From NCBI RefSeq assembly GCF_002440555.1, contig NZ_DJUR01000021.1:46939-67570 (forward strand): 20,632 nt of DNA. The letters run 5' to 3'. The position numbers and the translations under genes were made by a program. Of the stretch, positions 1-6,959 are shown one piece after another (position 1 is the stretch's first letter; every line of letters begins with the position of its first letter). The notes beneath the pieces were generated by a model. It was not told where the DNA came from. It worked only from the letters and a program-made list of their open reading frames with translations, and made no database searches. Source of the DNA: Aerococcus sp. UBA6277 (lineage in GTDB: Bacteria; Bacillota; Bacilli; Lactobacillales; Aerococcaceae).

Positions 1-1477
1 CAGTGTCCTGGTCAAGTGAAGAGGTCCCCTCATCAAGTAGGATAATCTTTTTACCATGGACTAAACCACGGGCCAAGGCTAGCCGTTGTTTCTGACCACC
101 TGACAATAAGCGTCCGGCTTCACCGATATTGCTGTCCAATTGATGGTCAAGAGCTTTTACTGCAGTCGCCAACCCCGCCTTTGTTAATGCGATCCAAATA
201 GCGTCATCAGAGAAATCATTATTTAAGGTAATATTATCTCGAATCGTCCCCTCAAACATATATGGCGTTTGGTCTAGATAAATGACTTCTTGGCGAATGT
301 CATACCCGTCAACTGTTTTTAACTCATTATCCATCAGACGGGCTGATCCGCTGTAGTCGGTTAGTTTCCCATTTAAGATATTCAGTAAAGTCGTTTTTCC
401 TGATCCACTAGGCCCAACAATGGCGTATTTATGGCCTTGGTCAAAATGATAATTGAGTTCTTCAAAAATCACCTTATCTTCGTAGGCATAAGCTAAATTT
501 TCTAAGTCAATCCCTGTGTCACTAACGACAAATGCATTGTAAGTGGCTTGTTCTGTTTGTTCAATGCTGGCAAATTTTTCAAAGATTGGATAAACGGTTC
601 GCACTTCCATCCAATAATTGGTGATATTCCCTACACTATTAAATATTTGAAAACTCAAGCCTTCTGTTGCTGAAATCGACCCAATAGAAATCACTTGTCT
701 AAAGGCCAAAACTGCACTCAATACCCAAACCCCAATTTGGCCAAAAAGGTTGCCGGATGCACCCAGAATAGCTGAATAGGTGACTTGTTGATGTTGGTGC
801 ACAGTTGCAGTGGCCACTTGTTTGGATCCTTGTTCAATGCGTCGCGTAATCCGAGAAAGCAAATTATAAGAAAACAAGGTATCAAATCCTTGTAAAGTAC
901 TAGTAATGGTCTGCATGAACTGCTCTTGTTCCTTGGTGACTTCAACTGTTGCATCCTGAACACGTTTCGTCACTAATTGTGGTAACAATAAGGTTAACAC
1001 AGCTGAAGCAAGTGAGAATAATAGAATAGACCAATGAAAATACAATAAAGCAATAATCGCGCCGATGCCCATGACGGCTAAATTAATGATTTCGTATACA
1101 CCTGCAAAACCGCTCTCCTCAATGGTATTGATATCATTGGTTAACCAAGAAGCAAAGGCGGAAGAATGCTTCCCATGGTATTCTTGGTAGAGCATTTTTT
1201 CAATGGATTCTGTAATATCCTTTCGAATGGCTGCTACCATCTTTTGCGTAACTTTCGCCTGATAGGGAATTTTAACCAGGAGCGTTAAGATATAAGCGAC
1301 TTGTAACAAGGTCACCCATAAGATAGACACTATCATCGTCTGCCAATCAAAGGCAATCAATGCATTTAAGACATTGGCATTCAAAACGCTGGCGACAATT
1401 TGTGCCACTGCCCCTAGCAAGATAATCAAAGTTAACAGTGCATTTTCTTTCCAATACCATTTAAAATACTTCTTCAT
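1..1477 (-). CDS. ABC exporter, fused membrane and ATPase domains (3' end cut by window)
   Basis: This is a half-transporter of the ABC exporter type, which uses ATP hydrolysis to move a substrate across the membrane. The substrate cannot be told. I translated the minus strand from the ATG at 1477-1475, which follows a good Shine-Dalgarno (GGGAGGG); 492 codons lie in the window. Residues 1 to about 300 are hydrophobic with several membrane helices. The nucleotide-binding domain follows: Walker A GPSGSGKTT around residue 357, a Q-loop (YLDQTPYMFEGTIRDN), the signature LSGGQKQRLALARG near residue 457 and Walker B IILLDEGTSSLD near 477. The H-loop and C-terminus lie beyond the left edge, so roughly the last 50-80 residues are missing. 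Exporters of this type often act as heterodimers, so a partner gene may lie just to the left. The family is certain; the substrate is unknown. Confidence 0.93.
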   Translation of the reverse strand, partial: MKKYFKWYWKENALLTLIILLGAVAQIVASVLNANVLNALIAFDWQTMIVSILWVTLLQVAYILTLLVKIPYQAKVTQKMVAAIRKDITESIEKMLYQEYHGKHSSAFASWLTNDINTIEESGFAGVYEIINLAVMGIGAIIALLYFHWSILLFSLASAVLTLLLPQLVTKRVQDATVEVTKEQEQFMQTITSTLQGFDTLFSYNLLSRITRRIEQGSKQVATATVHQHQQVTYSAILGASGNLFGQIGVWVLSAVLAFRQVISIGSISATEGLSFQIFNSVGNITNYWMEVRTVYPIFEKFASIEQTEQATYNAFVVSDTGIDLENLAYAYEDKVIFEELNYHFDQGHKYAIVGPSGSGKTTLLNILNGKLTDYSGSARLMDNELKTVDGYDIRQEVIYLDQTPYMFEGTIRDNITLNNDFSDDAIWIALTKAGLATAVKALDHQLDSNIGEAGRLLSGGQKQRLALARGLVHGKKIILLDEGTSSLDQDT

Positions 1478-1562
1478 AGACCCTCCCTATACCAAAATAA
1501 CCCCAAACGAAACTTACACCCAAAAAATCAAAGGATTAGAAATACAGAATAAAATATCGTTT

Positions 1563-1598
1563 TATTCTAATCATATTATCATATGCACAAAAAATCAA
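1563..1598 (-). promoter_or_regulatory. Promoter of the ABC exporter gene
   Basis: On the minus strand there is a -35 TTGATT (1598-1593), a 17-base spacer and a -10 TATGAT (1575-1570). Transcription would start near 1563, giving a leader of about 86 nt before the ATG at 1477. Confidence 0.5.
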
Positions 1599-1732
1599 GG
1601 GCCACTTATCCTATATAACAATTCTCTACCTTTGTTTTTACCTGGCATGTGGATTCGTGGCCCGCTGCTTTCAAAAGTGCGACAAAAATCCCTAACCATT
1701 AAAAATTACAAAAGATTTAAAGGCTACCGCTA

Positions 1733-1759
1733 TTGGTCTGACTTTTGGTAGTATATAAT
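1733..1759 (+). promoter_or_regulatory. Promoter of the membrane protein gene at 1854
   Basis: A perfect -10 TATAAT (1754-1759) is preceded by a weak -35 TTGGTC (1733-1738) at a short 15-base spacing. Transcription would start near 1766, giving a leader of about 88 nt that begins with the pseudoknot candidate at 1771-1809. Confidence 0.45.
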
Positions 1760-1770
1760 GAAAAGGAAGT

Positions 1771-1809
1771 GGCGTTATAAGGGATGCCCGCAAAAACGCT
1801 TTAACCCTT
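1771..1809 (+). promoter_or_regulatory. Possible H-type pseudoknot in the 5' leader
   Basis: GGCGT (1771-1775) can pair with ATGCC (1784-1788), one pair being G-U. The end of its loop, AAGGG (1779-1783), can pair with CCCTT (1805-1809), and the two stems abut without a gap. This is the layout of an H-type pseudoknot located at the very 5' end of the predicted transcript. The stems are only 5 bp each, so chance is a real possibility. It matches no riboswitch consensus that I recognise. Confidence 0.25.
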
Positions 1810-1853
1810 TTTCTAAATAAATATATCAATTGTACTAATGAGGAGTGTATACC

Positions 1854-2939
1854 ATGGCACAACGGAGATATAATACGGATGCGAGTGTCAACCAAATGCA
1901 AGTTTTGCGAGCCGAGACGCATGAGAAAGCCAGCGCCTTATCGGCGGATATGCGGTCCTTCTTCCAGGATTGTGAGGGGTACTTTCTAACGAGTGGTCCA
2001 GCGCAACCAGCGATTTATCAGGAATTATCGAAATTAGTGGATCGGTTGCAAGTGGCGGAATTGCGACAAATTTCAGCGGAGGAAGTGCTGGGGATGTCGG
2101 GGGAAGATTATTGCAAGTTGACCCTACGTCGCTTGAATATTGAACGTTATGATTTTAATTTAGCTAAGTATGTACCAGCTGTTCTATCATTTTTCATCTT
2201 AACTTTAACCATTTATGCGACTTATATGTTTATTGCCGGTTACGCATGGTGGGGGGACTTTGCTTCTGCTATCCAGATGCCAGTTGCGGTATCGATTTTA
2301 GGATTGCCTCTACAGGTTTTCGTGATTTTCACAGCCATTTTCTTCTGGGTGACTTTCAGACGCAATACCGCCTTTGGCCGCAAGTGGTATCAAGGCTTTA
2401 ATGTCTTATATTTATTGGCCGGCATCTTTTCTGCCGCACTGGTTTTCATCCTACCCTACATTATCCATTCATACCGGGTAGCCCAAGTAAACCTACCTGT
2501 TTGGTTGGTATGGTTGGTGGCCATCATTGCTGTGGCTTACTACTTCTTGGTTGCTTACTTTAATGTGGGCGACAAAGTAGACTTGTGGATTTCAAACCGA
2601 GCGGCTCAGTCAACTTTAAGTGATGACGACACTTATTCACCAACTTTAGGCGCCTATTTAACAGGCAAGCCGGGGAATGACGTCGAGGATTTAACCCCAG
2701 TTCGGGAATTAGACAAAACACCTGATAATCATAATGAAGAAAAACCGTCAGTCTCTGATGAACCCATGCGTCTAAATAACTTGTGGAATACCGTTATGTT
2801 GAAACGTCCGATTATTAACCGGAAGACTTACCGGGAAATGCAGGACCGTCAAGAACGCGATGGTTACACTGATATGGCAGATAAAGACGATAAAAAAATT
2901 AGCGAAACTGACAAAACCAGTCAGCGCCGTAAAAAATAA
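1854..2939 (+). CDS. Four-helix membrane protein of unknown function
   Basis: I do not recognise a specific family. The ATG at 1854 is chosen over an in-frame GTG at 1845 because the Shine-Dalgarno GAGGAG (1840-1845) overlaps that GTG and sits 8 bases from the ATG. The product has 361 residues. Residues 1-106 are soluble, helical and charged, and loosely resemble the small helical N-terminal domains of DUF1048/DUF1129-type Firmicutes membrane proteins (weak, from memory). Four likely membrane segments follow at about 107-129, 143-167, 184-204 and 215-236. Residues 237-361 form a charged, probably disordered cytoplasmic tail ending in a lysine/arginine-rich stretch. The oxidoreductase gene starts 74 bases downstream on the same strand without a usable promoter between, so the two are probably cotranscribed. 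Confidence 0.8.
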   Translation: MAQRRYNTDASVNQMQVLRAETHEKASALSADMRSFFQDCEGYFLTSGPAQPAIYQELSKLVDRLQVAELRQISAEEVLGMSGEDYCKLTLRRLNIERYDFNLAKYVPAVLSFFILTLTIYATYMFIAGYAWWGDFASAIQMPVAVSILGLPLQVFVIFTAIFFWVTFRRNTAFGRKWYQGFNVLYLLAGIFSAALVFILPYIIHSYRVAQVNLPVWLVWLVAIIAVAYYFLVAYFNVGDKVDLWISNRAAQSTLSDDDTYSPTLGAYLTGKPGNDVEDLTPVRELDKTPDNHNEEKPSVSDEPMRLNNLWNTVMLKRPIINRKTYREMQDRQERDGYTDMADKDDKKISETDKTSQRRKK

Positions 2940-3013
2940 AGTCTAGCAAAAGATGAAATGCGCTGATTTTGGTACTGATACATTGTACTGATATATAGTA
3001 AGGAGCTAACTAA

Positions 3014-4123
3014 GTGAAGATAGCAGTAATAGGTGGCGGGATCCTTGGATCGACCGCTGCCTTTTATTTAACCAAAGACCATGATGTAACCTTGTATGAC
3101 GACGGAACTGGACAAGCTACTAAAGCGGCGGCCGGTATTATCTGCCCCTGGTTCTCTAAACGTCGCAATAAACCCTGGTACCGCCTAGCCAATGGTGGGG
3201 CCCATTTTTACCGAGACTTATTGAAAGATTTGGCGGACACTGGGATAGTGACTCAGGCTTATCAACAAAAAACAACTTGGTTGTTGAAGAAAAAGCCCAA
3301 ACTGATCGATGATTTGATGGCGATTGCTGAAAAACGGCAGGCAGAAGCCCCTTTAATCCAAGAAATTAACAAGTTATCCCCAACTTATCAACAGGCTAGA
3401 TTTCCACAGTTTCACTATGACAATGACCTGATTGAAACGGATGGCGGTGCGGTAGTAGACGGTCAAGCTTTATGTCAGGATTTAATTGCCGCAGCTAAGG
3501 GGAAAAATCTAAAAGTTGTGAATGGTCGGGTTGAATTAACTTTCTTAAATGATGGTAAAATTATGGTAAAAAATGACCAAGAAGTCTATGATACCGTGGT
3601 TTTAGCGACTGGTGCTTGGCTGGGTCAGATTCTTGACCCACTGGGCTATCAAGTAGATGTCCGCCCTCAAAAAGGCCAACTGGCAGTGATAGAAACTGAC
3701 TGGGATACCCCAGCATTACCCCTGATTATGCCTGAAGGTGAAGGTGATTTTATCCCCCATTTAGACGGGAAAATCTTTGTGGGTGCTAGTCATGAAGACG
3801 AAGAAGGATTTGATTTATCCACAGACCCAAGTCGATTAGTGGGTATCTTTTCCACAATCTATCAACTAGTCCCTGAATTGGCTAACTATCCAGTCACTGA
3901 TTATAAAATTGGTAGCCGGGCTTACACCTCTGACTATGCGCCCTTCTACGGACCATTGCCTGACCGACCAAATGTTTATGTAGCATCCGGCCTGGGTTCA
4001 TCTGGTTTAACCACTGGCCCTTTGATTGCTAGAGAGATGAGTCGCCTAATCAACAATGAGGAAACCTTGCTTGATCCTAGCGACTATGCCGTTGAAAATT
4101 ATATCCAAAAACGTGTCCAATAG
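3014..4123 (+). CDS. FAD-dependent oxidoreductase of the DAO family
   Basis: This is a flavoenzyme of the D-amino-acid oxidase/dehydrogenase and glycine oxidase fold, which oxidises amines or amino acids with FAD. The exact substrate cannot be read from sequence. The GTG start at 3014 has an AAGGAG site at 2999-3004. The 369-residue product opens with a dinucleotide-binding motif (IAVIGGGILGSTAAFYL, residues 3-19), then the family segment around TKAAAGIICPW (36-46). It has the central strand VVLATGAWLGQIL near 195 and the C-terminal flavin-contact region VYVASGLGSSGLTTGP near 325. Length fits the family. It lies downstream of the unknown membrane protein and before a strong terminator, so it closes that unit. 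The family call is firm; naming it a D-amino-acid dehydrogenase would be guesswork. Confidence 0.88.
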   Translation: MKIAVIGGGILGSTAAFYLTKDHDVTLYDDGTGQATKAAAGIICPWFSKRRNKPWYRLANGGAHFYRDLLKDLADTGIVTQAYQQKTTWLLKKKPKLIDDLMAIAEKRQAEAPLIQEINKLSPTYQQARFPQFHYDNDLIETDGGAVVDGQALCQDLIAAAKGKNLKVVNGRVELTFLNDGKIMVKNDQEVYDTVVLATGAWLGQILDPLGYQVDVRPQKGQLAVIETDWDTPALPLIMPEGEGDFIPHLDGKIFVGASHEDEEGFDLSTDPSRLVGIFSTIYQLVPELANYPVTDYKIGSRAYTSDYAPFYGPLPDRPNVYVASGLGSSGLTTGPLIAREMSRLINNEETLLDPSDYAVENYIQKRVQ

Positions 4124-4167
4124 TAGGAAAGTCTTTCAATTCATTTCAAATAACCGATACAATACAC

Positions 4168-4205
4168 AGTCCTTGCTGTCTCAAATGAATCAGCAAGGAC
4201 TTTTT
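4168..4205 (+). terminator. Intrinsic terminator after the FAD oxidoreductase
   Basis: Perfect 11-bp stem AGTCCTTGCTG / CAGCAAGGACT (4168-4178 and 4191-4201) with a 12-base loop, followed directly by a T run. Confidence 0.9.
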
Positions 4206-4419
4206 CGCGTTCTTTTTTCACCTACTTAGTTCGCATAACTTTTGAATTAATTTCTAATCCTGCTAGCATTGTGCTTTTTCTTACAAAGCTAACATGAATC
4301 GCGGATATAATGTTACATTGATGAGAAAATCATGTGAGGTATCTTCTGTCATCCTACTTTTTTAAAAAATTTTTTTAAATTATTTTACACGACGCAAACC
4401 CTTGCGAGATAAGAAAAAG

Positions 4420-4436
4420 ATGAGATTTATTCTCAT
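4420..4436. promoter_or_regulatory. Fur-like palindrome upstream of the citrate synthase promoter
   Basis: ATGAGA-TTTAT-TCTCAT is a perfect 6-bp inverted repeat. Its inner 15 bases match the Fur-type box TGAGAATAATTCTCA at 13 positions. It ends 19 bases before the -35 of the operon promoter. A regulator of the Fur family is inferred from the pattern alone; it could also be an unrelated operator or chance. Confidence 0.3.
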
Positions 4437-4455
4437 TGTATTCTTAAAATAATAG

Positions 4456-4484
4456 TTGACATTCAAATTCAAAGTGACTAGGAT
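4456..4484 (+). promoter_or_regulatory. Promoter of the citrate synthase operon
   Basis: Consensus -35 TTGACA (4456-4461), 17-base spacer and -10 TAGGAT (4479-4484). The start would be near 4491, giving a leader of about 80 nt. Confidence 0.6.
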
Positions 4485-4501
4485 ACAGGTATCAAAACTT
4501 A

Positions 4502-4521
4502 CTTGTAGCCTTTTCTACAAG
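4502..4521 (+). promoter_or_regulatory. Hairpin in the leader of the citrate synthase operon
   Basis: CTTGTAG / CTACAAG (4502-4508 and 4515-4521) form a perfect 7-bp stem with a 6-base loop, followed by GATTTTGTTTT. It lies about 10 nt from the predicted RNA 5' end. It may be an attenuator or a stabilising 5' hairpin. Confidence 0.4.
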
Positions 4522-4571
4522 GATTTTGTTTTGCATGTTTTATTAAAATTAAAGAAAGGGTGCGGTATATC

Positions 4572-5954
4572 TTGTCTATCGATTTTGATAACAGAGCGTT
4601 TGGACGTCAATTTGTTGATGTAGTAAAAGCTAACACGACCATCTCTCATGATCATTATTCTACCTATGACTTGAAACACGGTCTACGGAATGACGATGGT
4701 ACAGGGGTATTGGTTGGCGTGTCTGGAATTGCTTCAGTTTCAGGATATAAAATACTAAATAATAAAATAATTCCAACAGATGGGGAACTCCGTTATCGGG
4801 GAATTCGATTGACAGACTTAGTAGAGAATTATTTTAAAGAAGATAAATTCGGCTATGAAGAAACTATTTACCTGTTGCTCTCTGGCAGTTTACCAACTAA
4901 GGGAGAAATGGCTGCTTTTGATGAATTACTGGAGGAGAATCGAAAACTCCCCGATAGCTTCATCGAAAATTTCATTATTAATTCACCATCCAAAAACGTC
5001 ATGAATAATATGCAGCGGGTATTGCTGGCACTTTATTCCTTTGATGATAAGGCGGAAGATCGTGATTTTGAAAATCAAATCTCCCAAGTCATTTCTATCA
5101 TTGCGAAGATGCCACTCATACTTGCCTATTCCTACATAGGTAAGAAGTATTACTACGATGATGCGTCACTTATCTTGCATCACCTGGAGCCGAATATGTC
5201 GACAGCTGAAACGATCCTTCATCTCATTCGTCCAGACGCGACATTTACAGATGAGGAAGCCAAGTTATTAGACCTATGTTTGATTATCCATGCCGAACAC
5301 GGTGGCGGGAACAATTCCACCTTCGCTACTCACGTAGTGTCTTCAACAGGAACGGATACTTATTCAACCATTTCAACAGCCTTAAGTTCGCTTAAAGGGT
5401 CAAAACACGGTGGTGCCAATTCGATGGTAGAAGCCATGGTGCAAGATTTAAAAGCCACAACGGCTGATTGGACGGATAAGGGCCAAGTTGAAAAATACCT
5501 ACGTGATATCTTAAATAAGCAAGCGTTTGACCAGTCAGGTCTCATCTACGGTATGGGGCATGCAGTATATACAAAGTCAGACCCACGAGCTGTTTTGCTG
5601 AAAGATAAGGCGAAAGAAATGGCCATTGAGAAAGGCTATTGCGATGATTTCAACCTCCTAAGTAACATCGAAGCTATCACCAAAGACCTCCTCAATGAAA
5701 AGCGCCCTGGCAGTGAAATTTGTGCCAACGTCGATTTATACACGGGCCTTGTTTATAGAATGCTTGGACTGAGTCCAGACCTCTATACCCCAATCTTTGC
5801 CGTCGCACGAACTGCCGGTTGGTGCGCCCATCGCTTGGAACAAATTCAAGACCCGAAAATTATCCGCCCAGCTTATGTCAATATTTCCGAAAACAAGCCC
5901 TACCTAACCATGGAAGATAGGCAAAGCAAACATAGTCAACTAGCGATCAAGTAA
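4572..5954 (+). CDS. Citrate synthase / 2-methylcitrate synthase family protein
   Basis: The enzyme condenses oxaloacetate with acetyl-CoA (or propionyl-CoA) to give citrate (or methylcitrate). I chose the TTG at 4572: the only Shine-Dalgarno (AAAGAAAGGGTG, 4551-4562) overlaps the in-frame GTG at 4560 and is well spaced for the TTG. The product has 460 residues. Family landmarks are all present: TDGELRYRGI (69-78), HAEHGGGNNST (240-250, catalytic His243), GSKHGGAN (276-283, His279), GMGHAVYTKSDPR (327-339) and NVDLYTG (386-392, catalytic Asp388). The HGGGNNSTF form and the extended N-terminus point to a divergent Firmicutes branch rather than the standard TCA enzyme. No aconitase or isocitrate dehydrogenase gene is present; instead a ComA-like and a PrpD-like gene follow on the same strand, so the product probably enters a dedicated pathway. 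Citrate versus methylcitrate cannot be decided. Confidence 0.9.
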   Translation: MSIDFDNRAFGRQFVDVVKANTTISHDHYSTYDLKHGLRNDDGTGVLVGVSGIASVSGYKILNNKIIPTDGELRYRGIRLTDLVENYFKEDKFGYEETIYLLLSGSLPTKGEMAAFDELLEENRKLPDSFIENFIINSPSKNVMNNMQRVLLALYSFDDKAEDRDFENQISQVISIIAKMPLILAYSYIGKKYYYDDASLILHHLEPNMSTAETILHLIRPDATFTDEEAKLLDLCLIIHAEHGGGNNSTFATHVVSSTGTDTYSTISTALSSLKGSKHGGANSMVEAMVQDLKATTADWTDKGQVEKYLRDILNKQAFDQSGLIYGMGHAVYTKSDPRAVLLKDKAKEMAIEKGYCDDFNLLSNIEAITKDLLNEKRPGSEICANVDLYTGLVYRMLGLSPDLYTPIFAVARTAGWCAHRLEQIQDPKIIRPAYVNISENKPYLTMEDRQSKHSQLAIK

Positions 5955-6004
5955 CGATCAAATGCCAACAGACACTCTGGTTTACGAAAGGGAAAGTGAT
6001 TACT

Positions 6005-6856
6005 ATGGGAAACAACACTGATCTAAACAACAAAGAAGCCTTTGCTAAAATTAAACATAACAACCGTCAAGCAAAACCACGTACACGCGGGATTACAGAA
6101 ATCCGTGGACCATACTATACAGTTATGGGTGAACGCTACTTACGCGATGTGTTAGAAACAATGGGTGAACATGTAGATATCTTGAAATTTGCTGGTGGTT
6201 CTTTCACCTTAATGCCTGAAGAAGAATTGATTAAAATTTTAGACTTGGCGCATGAATATGGTGTCAAAGTATCTACAGGTGGATTCATGGAATATGTTTT
6301 AACACAAGGAATTGAAGCGGTAGACTACTACATTAGCGAATGTAAACGTGTTGGTTTTGACATCATTGAAATCTCTACAGGATTTATTACTATGCCAACT
6401 GATGACATTGTCCGTTTAGTAGAACGCGTGCAAGATGCCGGTCTATTAGCCAAACCAGAAATCGGTGTGCAATTCGGTTCAGGTGGTACCAACACAATCG
6501 AACAAAATGAAGCAGCCGGTCTACTTGATCCAGCTCAAGCGATTGAAGTAGGTAAACGTTGTTTAGAAGCTGGGGCTTACATGTTGATGATCGAGTCTGA
6601 AGGAATCACTGAAAGTGTGGCTAGTTGGAGAACAGAAATCGCTACCCGTTTTGCTTCAGAATTAGGTACTGAAAAAGTCATGTTTGAAGCAGCTGATCCG
6701 GATGTATTCTCTTGGTACATTAAAAACTACGGTCCAGACGTGAACTTGTTCGTTGACCATAGTCAAATCGTACAATTAGAAGGTATCCGTCGCGGTATCT
6801 GGGGCAACAACGAGTTATTCGGCCGTGTAATCACCTTAAACGACGGTAAAAACTAA
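6005..6856 (+). CDS. Phosphosulfolactate synthase (ComA) family protein
   Basis: ComA of methanogens adds sulfite to phosphoenolpyruvate to make phosphosulfolactate, the first step to coenzyme M; Bacillus YitD is a relative. The ATG at 6005 is preferred over a GTG at 5996 that lies only 3 bases from the AAAGGG site. The 283-residue product keeps the order of family landmarks on a TIM barrel: DILKFAGGS (58-66, with the expected lysine at 61), VSTGGFMEY (89-97), IIEISTGFI (120-128), PEIGVQFG (151-158), IESEG (196-200), MFEAADPDVFSWYI (226-239) and VNLFVDHSQIVQLEGIRRG (246-264). Several differ from textbook ComA (GGFMEY for GGT-x-E, EISTG for EISDG), so the substrate may have changed. It sits 50 bases after the citrate synthase and 103 before the PrpD-like gene. 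The family is confident; true phosphosulfolactate synthesis is uncertain. Confidence 0.85.
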   Translation: MGNNTDLNNKEAFAKIKHNNRQAKPRTRGITEIRGPYYTVMGERYLRDVLETMGEHVDILKFAGGSFTLMPEEELIKILDLAHEYGVKVSTGGFMEYVLTQGIEAVDYYISECKRVGFDIIEISTGFITMPTDDIVRLVERVQDAGLLAKPEIGVQFGSGGTNTIEQNEAAGLLDPAQAIEVGKRCLEAGAYMLMIESEGITESVASWRTEIATRFASELGTEKVMFEAADPDVFSWYIKNYGPDVNLFVDHSQIVQLEGIRRGIWGNNELFGRVITLNDGKN

Positions 6857-6880
6857 GTAGTGGTATAAACATCAACTATA

Positions 6881-6908
6881 GGGGGTATGCGTTTTTGACC
6901 ATACCCTT
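6881..6908 (+). promoter_or_regulatory. Intra-operon hairpin between the ComA-like and PrpD-like genes
   Basis: GGGGGTATG (6881-6889) pairs with CATACCCTT (6900-6908), 7 Watson-Crick pairs plus two G-U, around a 10-base loop. The following CTTATCTATC is not a strong T tract, so this looks more like a leaky terminator, processing site or stability element than an operon end. Confidence 0.45.
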
Positions 6909-6959
6909 CTTATCTATCTATATGGAAATAGACTGAATAACATATCGGAGGTCGAGTAG

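Larger units (their letters stand above)
4206..4559 (+). other. Regulatory gap upstream of the citrate synthase operon
   Basis: No gene is visible here. It holds a TATAAT at 4306-4311 with only a poor -35, a long A/T tract around 4362-4380, a Fur-like palindrome (4420-4436), the main promoter (4456-4484) and a hairpin in the leader (4502-4521). The last three are listed separately. Confidence 0.6.

Noticed and set aside
1785..1804. CcpA cre-like sequence near CGCAAAAACGCTTTAA
   Set aside because: Both outer positions (TG and CA) of the cre consensus are missing.
1692..1922. Minus-strand frame across the start of the membrane protein gene, and other frames antisense to or out of frame within recognised genes
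   Set aside because: They overlap well-supported genes or promoters, lack ribosome sites and show no family motif.
2969..2997. TTGGTA - 17 bases - TATATA as a promoter for the FAD oxidoreductase
   Set aside because: The start would fall inside the Shine-Dalgarno at 2999-3004, so the transcript could not be translated from the GTG at 3014.
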